Shown here piece after piece: positions 10,581 through 19,494 of a stretch of 64,000 nucleotides of DNA. The stretch comes from Chitinophagaceae bacterium (GTDB lineage: Bacteria > Bacteroidota > Bacteroidia > Chitinophagales > Chitinophagaceae), in NCBI GenBank assembly GCA_016719165.1, contig JADKAJ010000001.1, positions 186,001 to 250,000 of the forward strand, given 5' to 3'. Below the pieces are notes generated by a model. It saw only the letters and a program-made list of their open reading frames with translations. It was not told where the DNA came from and searched no databases. The first letter of the stretch is position 1. Each line of letters starts with the position of its first letter. The position numbers were made by a program, and so were the translations under genes.

Positions 10581-11074
10581 TTATAGCTTTGGCGGGATAA
10601 AATCCTCTTTCCAATGAATACGAATTAAATCTACCAACTTTATCAGACTTTCCTGAAACACTAGAAGGTTTTTTATAAATTCTCTTGGTTCAAGAACATA
10701 CCTTGCTATTTGGTCTTTCTCTTTGTTATAATAGGTTATATATCTATCATCAATTTCTTTGGGGTCATATTCTGAATATCCGTGGGCCATTACATTTCTA
10801 TATTCAACTAAATCAGCAATAATATCGAACTCGGACATGTACTGGTTGTAATACTTAAGGTTATAATCTCTTAATGATTTAATTGCCCTACTTAGTTCTT
10901 GCCCATTTTAAATGCAATTAATTTTTCTGGAATATTGCTGTCTGGCTATGCCTCAATCTCGCATTTACAGATAATGTCATCTAAAATCCTTTCAATATTA
11001 CAAGCTAGTTCAATGTAAATGCCTCTTGTTTTGGCATCAAGTTCTCGCATCCTTAGAACATAAGGGAATTGCAT
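10581..11074 (-). pseudogene. HEPN-like protein pseudogene (premature stop plus frameshift)
   Basis: Reading the minus strand gives a continuous homologous-looking product only if two lesions are bridged. From the ATG at 11074: MQFPYVLRMRELDAKTRGIY and onward, ending CKCEIEA at a TAG (10948-10946); the same frame then resumes PDSNIPEKLIAFKMGK and hits a stop; a one-base frame change near 10900-10912 leads into GQELSRAIKSLRDYN, which joins the intact 85-aa C-terminal part (10838-10581). That part holds YRNVMAHG, an RN-x3-H motif of the HEPN type. Two independent lesions argue against a single sequencing error. The original function is unknown; HEPN proteins are often toxins or RNases. No MNT-like partner gene is next to it. 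The start codon is uncertain. Confidence 0.7.
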
Positions 11075-11277
11075 TGATGGAGAAACATAATAGGTCGGCA
11101 ATTAATATAGTTTATTTACTAAAATACTGCTTTTTGACGGGAGTTTTTTTGCTCTACTGAACTTTTTAGTTCCACATCTTGATTTTCTCGGGTATTGATT
11201 TTAGTCTATGTTTTAAGATAGCTAAATCTAAATCAGACGTGTAAAAGAAAACGTCACAAATATTTTTACAAACGATC

Positions 11278-11907
11278 TTAGTATTCAATATTAAATTTAG
11301 ATTTCAGGAGACTTCTTGCACGGTTATCTCCCAAGTCTGCCGCTTTTTTCAAATCAGCAATACATAATTCCTTTTTGTTCAGCATGAAGTAATTATGCCC
11401 CCGGTCATAATAGGTTGCTGCAAGTTTTGGATTGATCTGTATAACTGAGGAGTAATCTGCAATGGCTGAATCATATTTTCCCTGTTTAAAATATGCTGCT
11501 CCCCGGTTAGCATATGTTTCGGCATCCAGTGAATCAATTTTTAATGCAGTAGAATAATCCTTAATTGCCTGATCATATTTCCCCTGATTATAAAAGACGA
11601 GCCCTCTGTTGGCATATGCTGTCGATAATGCGGGGTTGATCTTAATAGCAGAATCAAAGTCGGCAATCGCAGGTATATATTTTCTTTGAGTAAAATAGGT
11701 AAATCCACGGTTGCAGTAAGCTTCAGTTAACTGAGGATTTTTCTTAAGTGCAGAAGTATAACTGTTAATTGCAAGATCAAATTTTTCTTGATTAAAATAG
11801 GCATTCCCCTGATTATAGAAAGTAATTGCATCTTGTGAGAAGGATTTTTGAAATATAAAAATTCCAAAGACGAATAGAAATTTTGAAGCGAATAATTTCA
11901 TTTTCAT
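11278..11907 (-). CDS. secreted TPR-repeat protein
   Basis: 209 aa. Signal peptide (1-24, ending KSFSQ), then about five tandem 34-residue tetratricopeptide repeats covering residues 28-197, each with the W/Y-G-A-Y-A-F-P pattern (for example AYCNRGFTYFTQRKYIPAIADFDSAI). It ends with an extra half helix (LGDNRARSLLKSKFNIEY). Presumably an exported protein-protein interaction scaffold; partner unknown. Single gene between the HEPN-like pseudogene and a gene-poor stretch. The start could be ATG 11907 or the second ATG two codons later. Confidence 0.82.
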   Translation of the reverse strand: MKMKLFASKFLFVFGIFIFQKSFSQDAITFYNQGNAYFNQEKFDLAINSYTSALKKNPQLTEAYCNRGFTYFTQRKYIPAIADFDSAIKINPALSTAYANRGLVFYNQGKYDQAIKDYSTALKIDSLDAETYANRGAAYFKQGKYDSAIADYSSVIQINPKLAATYYDRGHNYFMLNKKELCIADLKKAADLGDNRARSLLKSKFNIEY

Positions 11908-12020
11908 ATTTATTTAGCCTAAAAAGATTAACTATGTAAGTATAAAAATAGGAAATAATTATGGGTTGTCTAAAGCTACCCGGCGGATTTTTTTATGACT
12001 TTGCTAGTATCATTCAGCTA

Positions 12021-12172
12021 TTCGGAAGCTGTGAAGTTCATGCCGGAACGCTCTGCGAAACTTCCAGTTTCGCAGTTGTATTCTATCGCCTGTGGCGTTG
12101 AATACAATTGCCAGAGGCAATATAATAAAGCTGCGGGGCTGCAAGCCCCACATAGCAACAGTGAATAAAAAC
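12021..12172. repeat. multi-hairpin intergenic repeat, copy A
   Basis: Four consecutive inverted repeats: GCGAAACT/AGTTTCGC (12055-12073), TTGTATTC/GAATACAA with inner CGCC/GGCG (12076-12107), TTGCC/GGCAA (12108-12120) and GGGGCT/AGCCCC (12135-12149). A diverged second copy lies at about 17285-17412 and shares GGAAG(C/T)TGT, GTTGTAT, GAGGCAATA, TAAAG(C/T)TG(C/T)GGGGCTG and TAGCAACA in the same order. This fits a dispersed REP-like element; no RAYT transposase is in the window. Confidence 0.65.
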
Positions 12173-12228
12173 TGTCTTTAGATACCATTAGAAATACCAG
12201 TCATACTTTTATAACAAGCCTTTACTGT

Positions 12229-12281
12229 TTTCTCATTACATTGGTAGTCCAAAAATCAACCTCCATGTCAGCCTTTAACCG
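12229..12281 (+). repeat. degenerate duplicate of the threonine aldolase leader
   Basis: 53 nt aligning without gaps to 13237-13289 with 9 mismatches by eye (about 83 percent). It includes the start region and codons for Met-Ser-Ala-Phe-Asn-Arg, from an ATG at 12265 matching the aldolase ATG at 13273. Weaker similarity continues into the signal peptide (GGCATTGCTGTG and TTTCTTCC) until the G tract at 12316. Probably the remnant of a duplicated gene start. Confidence 0.6.
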
Positions 12282-12315
12282 AGCACTTTTGCTGGCATTG
12301 CTGTGTTTCTTCCTA

Positions 12316-12439
<124 letters not shown>

Positions 12440-12536
12440 CTGAGCTGGCAAAAGCATCCTCTACCAACCGCCACGTATAAGCCAAAAAATCTTTTGTGAT
12501 TTTTATATTATTTTTACTGCTAAACAATACCGTTCT

Positions 12537-13034
12537 ATGCGTAAAACAATCTTAGCCGTTCTTGTATTACTATCTGCAAACTTTTATACAGTTAACTTAT
12601 TTGCCCAGGGTAAGTTATTAGCAAAAGAAGGGCAGGCTATCCCTGATAGTTTTGGAAAGAAAACAACAACTATGCTGGTATTTAATACTGGCAACTTCCA
12701 GGTGAATAATTGTCTTGAGAAGACTTTTGAGAAATATTACACCGGCAAATATGAGATTATAGACGAAATGCAAGAGGGGAGCAAAAGGTACAGTGATACT
12801 GTAAAGTACAAGTATGCTTTTATTACTTATGTTGATGATCAGCCCGGAAAATGGGTGAGGGGTCAGGGTACAGGTTTTCAAAGACAAGGTCCTTCCAGTA
12901 ATTATTCTTATGGTGTTCTCGACAGGGCGACATCAAAAGAGTATCGTATTTCATTTTTTGGCGGGGCTTACAAAGGTCTAATGGAAGCTTATGTAAAAAA
13001 ACTGGAACAGGAAAGAAAGAAAAATGAGCAATAG
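12537..13034 (+). CDS. hypothetical secreted protein
   Basis: 165 aa. Signal peptide MRKTILAVLVLLSANFYTVNLFAQ (1-24). The mature part has no motif I recognise; it contains a Gly/Gln-rich segment (RGQGTGFQRQGPSSNYSYG) around residues 110-130 and a charged helical C-terminus (YVKKLEQERKKNEQ). It lies between the duplicated aldolase leader and the aldolase gene, on the same strand. Coding is supported by the signal peptide and normal codon use. Function unknown. Confidence 0.62.
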   Translation: MRKTILAVLVLLSANFYTVNLFAQGKLLAKEGQAIPDSFGKKTTTMLVFNTGNFQVNNCLEKTFEKYYTGKYEIIDEMQEGSKRYSDTVKYKYAFITYVDDQPGKWVRGQGTGFQRQGPSSNYSYGVLDRATSKEYRISFFGGAYKGLMEAYVKKLEQERKKNEQ

Positions 13035-13272
13035 CTTCCTTTCCGACCTTAGTGGTCTTCATAGAAAACAGCACGCCGTCGTTTTACGCCGTTGTTGGTG
13101 TTCATCTATCAACCTCGTAATAGTTTAAAGTATCCACAACAACAACATCTCTCAATCCCTTCAAAGCCGATTGTCAGATTGCCTTGTATACCGACTTTGT
13201 GGCACTCGTCACCAGCTATATTGGTCTGGTTTCAAATTTCTCCTTACATTGTTATTCAAAAAACCAACCCAT

Positions 13273-14439
13273 ATGTCCGCCTTTAACCGCAGAAATTTTC
13301 TCAAAGCATCCGGCATCGCCGTGTTGCCAGCTTTTCTTCCGGCTGCAGCAAAAGCCGCCGTAAATACAAAGCAGTATGCAGAAGAGCCTATCATCAAATT
13401 CTTTTATGATGGGGAAGATTTTAATCCTGCGCAGTATATCACGGAACTGCAAAAGATCAACAGCAAAGAAGCGATCAAAAGAGATTTTTACCTGCAGGGT
13501 GGTGCTGTGGCGGCTATGGAAAAAAAATTTGAAGAAATAACCGGGAAAGAAAAAGCCATCTGTATGCCCACCGGCACGATGGCCAACCAGCTGGCCATTG
13601 CCGTACTTAGTGGCGATAATACAAAAGTGTTTGTACAGGATACCAGCCATGTGTACCGTGATGAGGCAGATGCTGCACAATCTGTTTTTCAAAAAAGATT
13701 AATGCCCCTGGCCAAGGGACAAACTTATTTTACGGCTGAAGAATTAAAGACGGCCATTACTGCGTTGAAAGAACAGGAAGTATTTGCCAGTGGTATCGGT
13801 GCTGTTTCAGTTGAAAATCCGGTGCGGAGAACCGACGGCAGAATGATTCCTATAGAGGAGATACGGAAGATCAGTGAGTATTGCCGCAGCAATAATATTC
13901 CCCTGCACATGGACGGAGCCCGGATCTTTATGGCCGCAGCCTGGTCAGGTATAAGTGTGAAAGAATACGCTTCTTATTTCGATACTGTATATATATCGCT
14001 GTACAAATATCTTGGAGGAGCAAATGGTGCAGTGTTATGCGGCACTAAAACGGTGATCGATAAAATGCCGCACCTCGTCAAAATACATGGTGGTACTGTT
14101 TTCAGCAACTGGTTCAGTGCGGCTATGGTACTCAGCAGGCTGGAAGGAATTGAAAATCGCCTGCAGGAATCCATCAAACAATCAGCAGCAGTTTTTTCCG
14201 GGCTGAATAAAATACCCGGTTTAAAGGTCAGCGCATTGGAGGGCGGCACCAATATTTACACACTGGAGATCGATAAGAAGATAGATGGTAATAAAATGCA
14301 GCAGCAGCTGAATAAAGAATTTAATATCCGCATACCACCACCCGGTGACAAGAACAAAACAACGCTGACCGTTAATGAAACAATATTGTACAGGGATGCA
14401 GCATATATCATCAGTGCATTTAAAAGTTGTGCAGGGTGA
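13273..14439 (+). CDS. threonine aldolase (beta-eliminating lyase family) with Tat-type signal peptide
   Basis: 388 aa from the ATG at 13273; the open frame runs up to 13171 but the upstream part does not look like protein and the leader duplication ends just after codon 6. The N-terminus NRRNFLKASG fits the twin-arginine consensus, followed by a hydrophobic AVLPAFLPAAAKA and a cleavage-like site near residue 27. The rest is a PLP-dependent fold type I enzyme of PF01212: GTMANQLA, VENPVRRTDGR, HMDGARI (PLP-ring Asp) and the Schiff-base Lys245 in SLYKYLGGANGAV. The reaction is expected to be cleavage of (allo-)threonine to glycine and acetaldehyde. Tat export of a cofactor enzyme is chemically sensible but unusual for this family. 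Confidence 0.85.
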   Translation: MSAFNRRNFLKASGIAVLPAFLPAAAKAAVNTKQYAEEPIIKFFYDGEDFNPAQYITELQKINSKEAIKRDFYLQGGAVAAMEKKFEEITGKEKAICMPTGTMANQLAIAVLSGDNTKVFVQDTSHVYRDEADAAQSVFQKRLMPLAKGQTYFTAEELKTAITALKEQEVFASGIGAVSVENPVRRTDGRMIPIEEIRKISEYCRSNNIPLHMDGARIFMAAAWSGISVKEYASYFDTVYISLYKYLGGANGAVLCGTKTVIDKMPHLVKIHGGTVFSNWFSAAMVLSRLEGIENRLQESIKQSAAVFSGLNKIPGLKVSALEGGTNIYTLEIDKKIDGNKMQQQLNKEFNIRIPPPGDKNKTTLTVNETILYRDAAYIISAFKSCAG

Positions 14440-14449
14440 TCCCTGCTTT
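14431..14449 (+). terminator. hairpin straddling the aldolase stop codon
   Basis: GCAGGG-TGAT-CCCTGC: a 6-bp GC-rich stem whose 4-nt loop contains the TGA stop (14437-14439), followed by TTTC. A short U run makes it a weak intrinsic terminator candidate; it might instead protect the mRNA end. Confidence 0.4.
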
Positions 14450-14713
14450 CCGGCGTTAATAAAATAGTATTTCTTCCTTGCTGAATCTTCAACAGTAAAC
14501 ATTCTCAGGATATCCCGCAATAAGATGGGACAAGTCTTTTTGGCAATCAGTATTTTTCCGCTGTACACATGGTGCCAAAGAATGGTAGCACTACTGCAAA
14601 ATATAAATGGCTGGCATACGTTTCTTATCCGGTAAAGCAATAATTAAAAATTTAATCCCGGCTAAACCTTTCACTCTGCTACCCGTCCAAACGAAAATTC
14701 GAAACTGATAACT

Positions 14714-15787
14714 ATGAAAAAACTGCAAAAGCTTCTCCTCTTAATATTGCCTTTTTTTACTGCCTGTACAAAAGATAACGGTAATGGCAACACTCCTCTG
14801 GCTGAAACAATGTATTTCCCTCCCACAACCGGTACCACCTGGGAAACGAAGACCATTGCCAGCCTTGGCTGGAACCAAAGTGCCATACAGCCTTTAAAAG
14901 ATTACCTGTTGCAGAAAAACTCCAAATCGTTTATGATCCTGGTGAATGGCCGTATAGTGATGGAGGAATATTTTGACGGCCATTCTGCCACCACCACCTG
15001 GCCCTGGAACAGCGCCGGGAAAACATTGGCAACTGCCACCACCGGCATTGCCCAGCAGGAAGGATTGCTTAATATTAATACAAGTGTATCAACCTATTTA
15101 GGGGCAGGCTGGACCAGCGCCCCGGCTAATAAAGAAAACCTCATTACATCCCGGCACCTGCTAACCATGACCTCCGGGCTGAATGATGCAAACAATTTAG
15201 TTACACCAGCCAACCTTTCTTACCTGGCCGATGCAGGTACCCGCTGGAGTTACCATAATGTGTTTCAAAAACTGATGGATGTGGTGGCGGCGGCCAGCGG
15301 CCAGGATTTTGAAACGTATTTTAATGCCAAACTAAAAACCAAGTTAGGCATGGATGGCTTTTGGAACAATGGCCTCATCTTCAAAATATACCATAGCAAT
15401 ACCCGCAGCATGGCCCGTTTTGGCATACTGGCCCTTAACAAAGGAAAATGGGAAAGCGAACAGGTGGTGAATGAAAACTTTTTTACTGAAAGCATCAATA
15501 CTTCGCAAAGTATAAATCCCGCATACGGCTACCTGTGGTGGTTAAATGGGAAAAGCAGTTTCATGCTGCCCGGAGGGCAAACGGTTTATCCCGGCACACT
15601 GGTTCCGAATGCACCGCCTGATATGTATGCCGCCATGGGTGCCGAAGACCAGCGCATATATGTAGTGCCCGGTAAAAAAATGGTAGTGATAAGAATGGGC
15701 AACGCCTCTGACCCTGCAAATCCGAACTTTGCCTTATCCGGCTTTGACAATGCGCTATGGGAAAAAATAAATGCGGTGATTAATTAG
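14714..15787 (+). CDS. serine hydrolase lipoprotein, beta-lactamase-like fold
   Basis: 357 aa. Lipoprotein signal MKKLQKLLLLILPFFTAC with the lipobox Cys at residue 18. PF00144-type motifs: SxxK as SAGK in PWNSAGKTLATA and YxN as YHN in RWSYHNVFQKLMD; a C-terminal GAEDQRIYVVPGKKMVV stretch is typical of the esterase/6-aminohexanoate-dimer hydrolase-like branch. Probably a membrane-anchored periplasmic esterase or amidase; substrate unknown. Monocistronic between a hairpin after the aldolase and a strong bidirectional terminator at 15898-15931. Confidence 0.84.
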   Translation: MKKLQKLLLLILPFFTACTKDNGNGNTPLAETMYFPPTTGTTWETKTIASLGWNQSAIQPLKDYLLQKNSKSFMILVNGRIVMEEYFDGHSATTTWPWNSAGKTLATATTGIAQQEGLLNINTSVSTYLGAGWTSAPANKENLITSRHLLTMTSGLNDANNLVTPANLSYLADAGTRWSYHNVFQKLMDVVAAASGQDFETYFNAKLKTKLGMDGFWNNGLIFKIYHSNTRSMARFGILALNKGKWESEQVVNENFFTESINTSQSINPAYGYLWWLNGKSSFMLPGGQTVYPGTLVPNAPPDMYAAMGAEDQRIYVVPGKKMVVIRMGNASDPANPNFALSGFDNALWEKINAVIN

Positions 15788-15897
15788 TACGGCTGAATTT
15801 TAGCAATAAAATTTTCTTTGATGGTGCTGCGGAGCTCAAAGTTCCGCCGTTTTATTTTATGGTTGAATGTATTATCGAAGTCCCTAAGAGTGGTATA

Positions 15898-15931
15898 AAA
15901 AATCCCGGCTACTTCAATAGCCGGGATTTTT
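15898..15931. terminator. bidirectional intrinsic terminator
   Basis: A 14-bp perfect stem (AAAAATCCCGGCTA with its complement TAGCCGGGATTTTT) around a CTTCAA loop, flanked by A runs on one side and T runs on the other. Lies between the convergent serine hydrolase (14714-15787) and fasciclin (15975-17117) genes, so it can serve both. Confidence 0.88.
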
Positions 15932-15974
15932 ATAGCAATCAGGTAAACTTTAAGTCACTAAGCCTTGTAATTGT

Positions 15975-17117
15975 TTAAGGTATTAAAACCTTATTAATTA
16001 CATGGATAACACCATTTGTTGCCAGTATATCGGCAGGATTGGCTGATGCAAAACTATTATTGTCATTTCCTTTTACCCAGCCTGTATTAAATCCAAGTAT
16101 GGTGGTAATCTTATTATCTGAACCGTCTGCAAGGGTAGTGATCCTTCTGAGGATGCCGAGATCCCAGGTGAAATTGCGGCTGCTTACCACATGGTATTTA
16201 AGAATGTTTGCCAATGCTGCAATCTGTGCCGGATTGCTGATAGCGTTGATATTGGCAGCATTATTAAATGGCGCAGGCAATTGTGCAAATGCTGCGTCAG
16301 TAGGTGCAAATACGGTGAAATCGCCACTACCGGTAAATACTCCGGCAAGATCTGTCTTTACTAATGCGGCCACCAATGCAGAAAGATTTGTGTTTGGTAT
16401 GGCAATACCGGCTATTGTATTAGTAGGGAATAATAATACTTTATCAATAACATGTATTACCCCGTTGTTCGCATTTATGTTGGGTAATATCACTGTAGAT
16501 TGACCATTTACACGGATCAGGTTAAATGTTTTGGAAAAATAAACTGTATTATCATTACTGCTGCCGGCGGGTTTAATTGTAACAGCACTGCTGCGACCAT
16601 TACTGATCTGGTTGCTAAATACTTCAGCACCGATTACATGATAAAACAATACGTTCCGGAGAAAATCAACCTGGGAAGGGTTGCTGATACCGTTTATATT
16701 GTTTGCATTGTTAAATGGTGCAGGCAACTGCGCAAAAGCTGCATTGGTTGGCGCAAATACAGTAAGGTTAGCCGATGGATCAGAAAGGGCACCAGCCAGG
16801 CCAGTTTTTAAAACTGCAGCTACCAGGGTTGAAAAATTAGGATTAGATACGGCAATTTGTACAATGTTCTGGTTACTGCCGTTTCTGTTTTGGAGGTCTT
16901 TCAATCCAAGTGCTTCCGCTTGTTTGTCAGCGTCGGCAGGAGCTGTTTGTTCTAGGGCACGGGCCTGGTCTACTGCGGCCTGTTCGTTATTTGTTTCATC
17001 TGCAAATTGCCCGGGGCTATTTATATCTTTTTGACAGGAAGCCAGGAAACCTGCTACTAGTACGATGATGGCAAAAGCTTTCGGGAAGCCAAACCATTTA
17101 AATTGATTCTTTGTCAT
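15975..17117 (-). CDS. two-domain fasciclin (FAS1) lipoprotein
   Basis: 380 aa from the ATG at 17117, which gives a clean lipoprotein signal MTKNQFKWFGFPKAFAIIVLVAGFLASC; the longer frame from 17180 adds 21 residues with no role. A low-complexity Q/A/D linker is followed by two FAS1 domains, about residues 87-232 and 235-380. Each has the TVFAPT(N/D)AAFAQLPAPFNNA block, the (FY/KY)HV core and the NGVIHVI(D/N)KVL(L/I) end motif. FAS1 proteins act in adhesion at the cell surface; ligand unknown. Monocistronic. Confidence 0.9.
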   Translation of the reverse strand: MTKNQFKWFGFPKAFAIIVLVAGFLASCQKDINSPGQFADETNNEQAAVDQARALEQTAPADADKQAEALGLKDLQNRNGSNQNIVQIAVSNPNFSTLVAAVLKTGLAGALSDPSANLTVFAPTNAAFAQLPAPFNNANNINGISNPSQVDFLRNVLFYHVIGAEVFSNQISNGRSSAVTIKPAGSSNDNTVYFSKTFNLIRVNGQSTVILPNINANNGVIHVIDKVLLFPTNTIAGIAIPNTNLSALVAALVKTDLAGVFTGSGDFTVFAPTDAAFAQLPAPFNNAANINAISNPAQIAALANILKYHVVSSRNFTWDLGILRRITTLADGSDNKITTILGFNTGWVKGNDNNSFASANPADILATNGVIHVINKVLIP

Positions 17118-17519
17118 AACAAATTTTTTGGTTTTATAGATTAATAACAAATGATTCACAGGCAGGTATAATCCAGTCATTGAATTAACATTATAAAAGA
17201 GTGAATTGTATAATTTGGGGTGTGAACCGGGGAGTTGTATTTGTTCCTGGCCATGCCTCCGAAGGGCTCCCGTTCTTCGAATCTTATCCGGAAGTTGTTA
17301 AGCTGTGCAAAACCAGTAGTTTTGAAGTTGTATAATCTTACCCGTGGCAGTAACTAAAATTTTCGGAGGCAATACTATAAAGTTGTGGGGCTGTATGATA
17401 TACCTAGCAACAAATTCTCAGGCCCGTATATCTTATTGTTACAACCCAGAATATTTTCAACTGCAACTATCACTTCATTTCTTCAGATTTCACCTCAGTA
17501 TTATTAGCCAAAAGGAAAA
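17118..17519. other. 402-nt intergenic region with repeat copy B
   Basis: No credible ORF. It contains the second copy of the multi-hairpin repeat (about 17285-17412) and must hold the fasciclin gene promoter, which I cannot pin down from consensus. Confidence 0.5.
17285..17412. repeat. multi-hairpin intergenic repeat, copy B
   Basis: Diverged copy of 12021-12172 with the same order of blocks. The first hairpin is kept by different bases: CAAAAC/GTTTTG around CAGTA (17308-17324) against GCGAAACT/AGTTTCGC in copy A. The GAGGCAATA and TGTGGGGCTG blocks are retained; the GGGGCT/AGCCCC stem is lost on its right arm. Confidence 0.55.
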
Positions 17520-17999
17520 CTAAAATCTCCAGCCCACTGATATGCCCGGATAGAAAGCCAGACTATTATACCTGGAAATAACCGGTGTGTAATTTATTCT
17601 CCACATCAAACCATATTTTGTGTGATGACGGTATCCGACAGAAGGAATTAAAGCTGGTGTGTAGGGGTTTTGCCCGGTTTGAGTATCTTGTTTTGCACCC
17701 AGGTATTCCCTGTCTGCCAGGGTAATACCGAGACCGGTTTCCAGAAAGGATTTATGATTGCCAAGGTCAGTTAAATATTTGGCGCCTGCTACTAAGCCGG
17801 GCTTATTACCCGAAAGGCTTATCCCGGTATGCAAACCAAGCCCGGTCTTTTTTCCAAGCTGTCGTTCATAGCCAACAGAAAAGCCAACCCCGTTACCACC
17901 TACTTCAAAATAGGCTGTACTTTTTTTAAATGATTGCTGCTGGGCTTTTACTTGAGTGGCCATTAAAATTAAAATGGCAAACAGGGTTGTTTTTCTCAT
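17520..17999 (-). CDS. small outer-membrane beta-barrel-like protein
   Basis: 159 aa. Signal peptide ending VKAQ (1-19). The mature part alternates hydrophobic and polar residues in short Gly-rich strands (VGGNGVGFSVGYERQL, GLGLHTGISLSG) and ends in WRF, the aromatic C-terminus typical of outer-membrane barrels. No catalytic motif. Function unknown; no co-directional neighbour close enough to suggest an operon. Confidence 0.65.
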   Translation of the reverse strand: MRKTTLFAILILMATQVKAQQQSFKKSTAYFEVGGNGVGFSVGYERQLGKKTGLGLHTGISLSGNKPGLVAGAKYLTDLGNHKSFLETGLGITLADREYLGAKQDTQTGQNPYTPALIPSVGYRHHTKYGLMWRINYTPVISRYNSLAFYPGISVGWRF

Positions 18000-18165
18000 G
18001 CTAGCTGGTTTTAAAAGGCAGGGAAGTATATCACAACGAATGGATCTGGTTATTTATTATCTGCAACAACTGATCAGGGGGTTCTCCTTTGTCTTAGAAT
18101 TCAACAGGAAAACTAAAATTAACAGGAGAGTTGTGCATCGTTTGCAACGAATGACTGGGGGAAAC

Positions 18166-19494
18166 TTATTTTACTTTCAGCACCACCACATGATCAATTG
18201 TTTCCTGTGCAGGATATTCCGGGTAAATAAAAACTCCTTCCGGCACTTTGTTCCATTTTAATTTTTTCCCCGTGTTCATTACTTCCACTGATATAATATT
18301 TTCCGAAAACCCGGGCAATAAGATATAAGGATTTTGCGGTGACTGCAACATATGAATATAAATTTGTTGACCATTGCGGGTAGCTACCCCCCAGGGTTGC
18401 GGGGGCATGATATTACCACGGGTATTATAAACAGAAGCTCCGTATTGATTCAGCCATTTACCGGTGGCCAGTAAGGTATCCGTAAACTGTTGTTGAATTT
18501 CGCCATTCGGCATCGGCCCCACATTTAGCAGCAGGTTAGTATTCCGCCCGGCTGCTCCAACCAGTAAATGTATCACCTGCTTAACTGATTTATAATGATG
18601 GTCGGTGATGTTATAGCCCCAGGTATCATTCATCGTTTCACAGGTTTCCAGTGGCAACGCATCAGAAGGTTGCTGAAAACTCAGACCCGTTTTATTTTCA
18701 CCGGGAAGATCTTTTTCAAACATCTGGAAATCTTCACCGGCTATCGGGTCGAGATGATGATTATTCCCAATCATACAGGAAGGTTGGAGTTTATGTATAA
18801 GCCCGTACAGTTCATCATACTTCCAGTCTATGCGGGAAGTTCTGTCGGCATGACCTTCAACATTGGTTTGGTCCCAATGCCCGTCAAACCATATACTCAT
18901 GATGGGGCCGTAGTTCGTCAATAATTCTGTCAACTGGTTTTTCATAAACTGCAGGTAACTGGCATAATTACTTTTTGCGGTTCGTCCGCTGAATTGACCG
19001 GTGCGGCCTGTTTCATAAGGATAATCAGTCCTGTACCAGTCAAGCGTAGAGTAGTAGAGACCCAGCTTCATATCATGTTTCCTGCAAGCCTCGGCTAACA
19101 GCTTCAACGGATCTTTTTTGTAGAGTGTGCTGGTGATCTTCCAATCACTGTATTGGGTATTCCAGTTAGAAAAACCATCGTGGTGCCTTGTGATAAAGAC
19201 AATGTATTTCATACCGGCATTTTTGGCCGCCAGCACCCATTTCTCCGCATCAAAATCAATTGGATTAAATACCCGCAGGTATTGTTGGTAATCTGCTGCT
19301 TTGATCTTCCGGTTTTGCATCACCCATTCGCCCTGGCCAAGCACACTGCTCAAGCCCCAATGGATAAACAGGCCAAATTTATTATCCTGAAAAACTTTCC
19401 GGGCTGCCAGGTTTTCAGGAGTGGGTGTATAAGATGACTGTGCCTTACTAAGGCCAGCGTATATCAATATAATGGCGAAAATAAATTTCTTCAT
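18166..19494 (-). CDS. alpha-L-fucosidase (GH29)
   Basis: 442 aa from the ATG at 19494, which gives signal peptide MKKFIFAIILIYAGLSKAQ; the frame extends to 19578 with no signal-like sequence. GH29 hallmarks: FGLFIHWGLSSVLGQGEWVM near the N-terminus, ITRHHDGFSNW, the nucleophile Asp204 in IWFDGHW, and LLNVGPMPNGEI. A short C-terminal beta domain follows. It hydrolyses terminal alpha-L-fucose from glycans, presumably in the periplasm. No SusC/D pair or other glycosidase is adjacent, so it is not in an obvious polysaccharide utilisation locus. Confidence 0.93.
   Translation of the reverse strand: MKKFIFAIILIYAGLSKAQSSYTPTPENLAARKVFQDNKFGLFIHWGLSSVLGQGEWVMQNRKIKAADYQQYLRVFNPIDFDAEKWVLAAKNAGMKYIVFITRHHDGFSNWNTQYSDWKITSTLYKKDPLKLLAEACRKHDMKLGLYYSTLDWYRTDYPYETGRTGQFSGRTAKSNYASYLQFMKNQLTELLTNYGPIMSIWFDGHWDQTNVEGHADRTSRIDWKYDELYGLIHKLQPSCMIGNNHHLDPIAGEDFQMFEKDLPGENKTGLSFQQPSDALPLETCETMNDTWGYNITDHHYKSVKQVIHLLVGAAGRNTNLLLNVGPMPNGEIQQQFTDTLLATGKWLNQYGASVYNTRGNIMPPQPWGVATRNGQQIYIHMLQSPQNPYILLPGFSENIISVEVMNTGKKLKWNKVPEGVFIYPEYPAQETIDHVVVLKVK

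Noticed and set aside
13171..13272. N-terminal extension of the aldolase frame
   Set aside because: The Tat signal begins at 13273 and the duplicated leader ends just after codon 6, so the upstream residues are unlikely to be translated.
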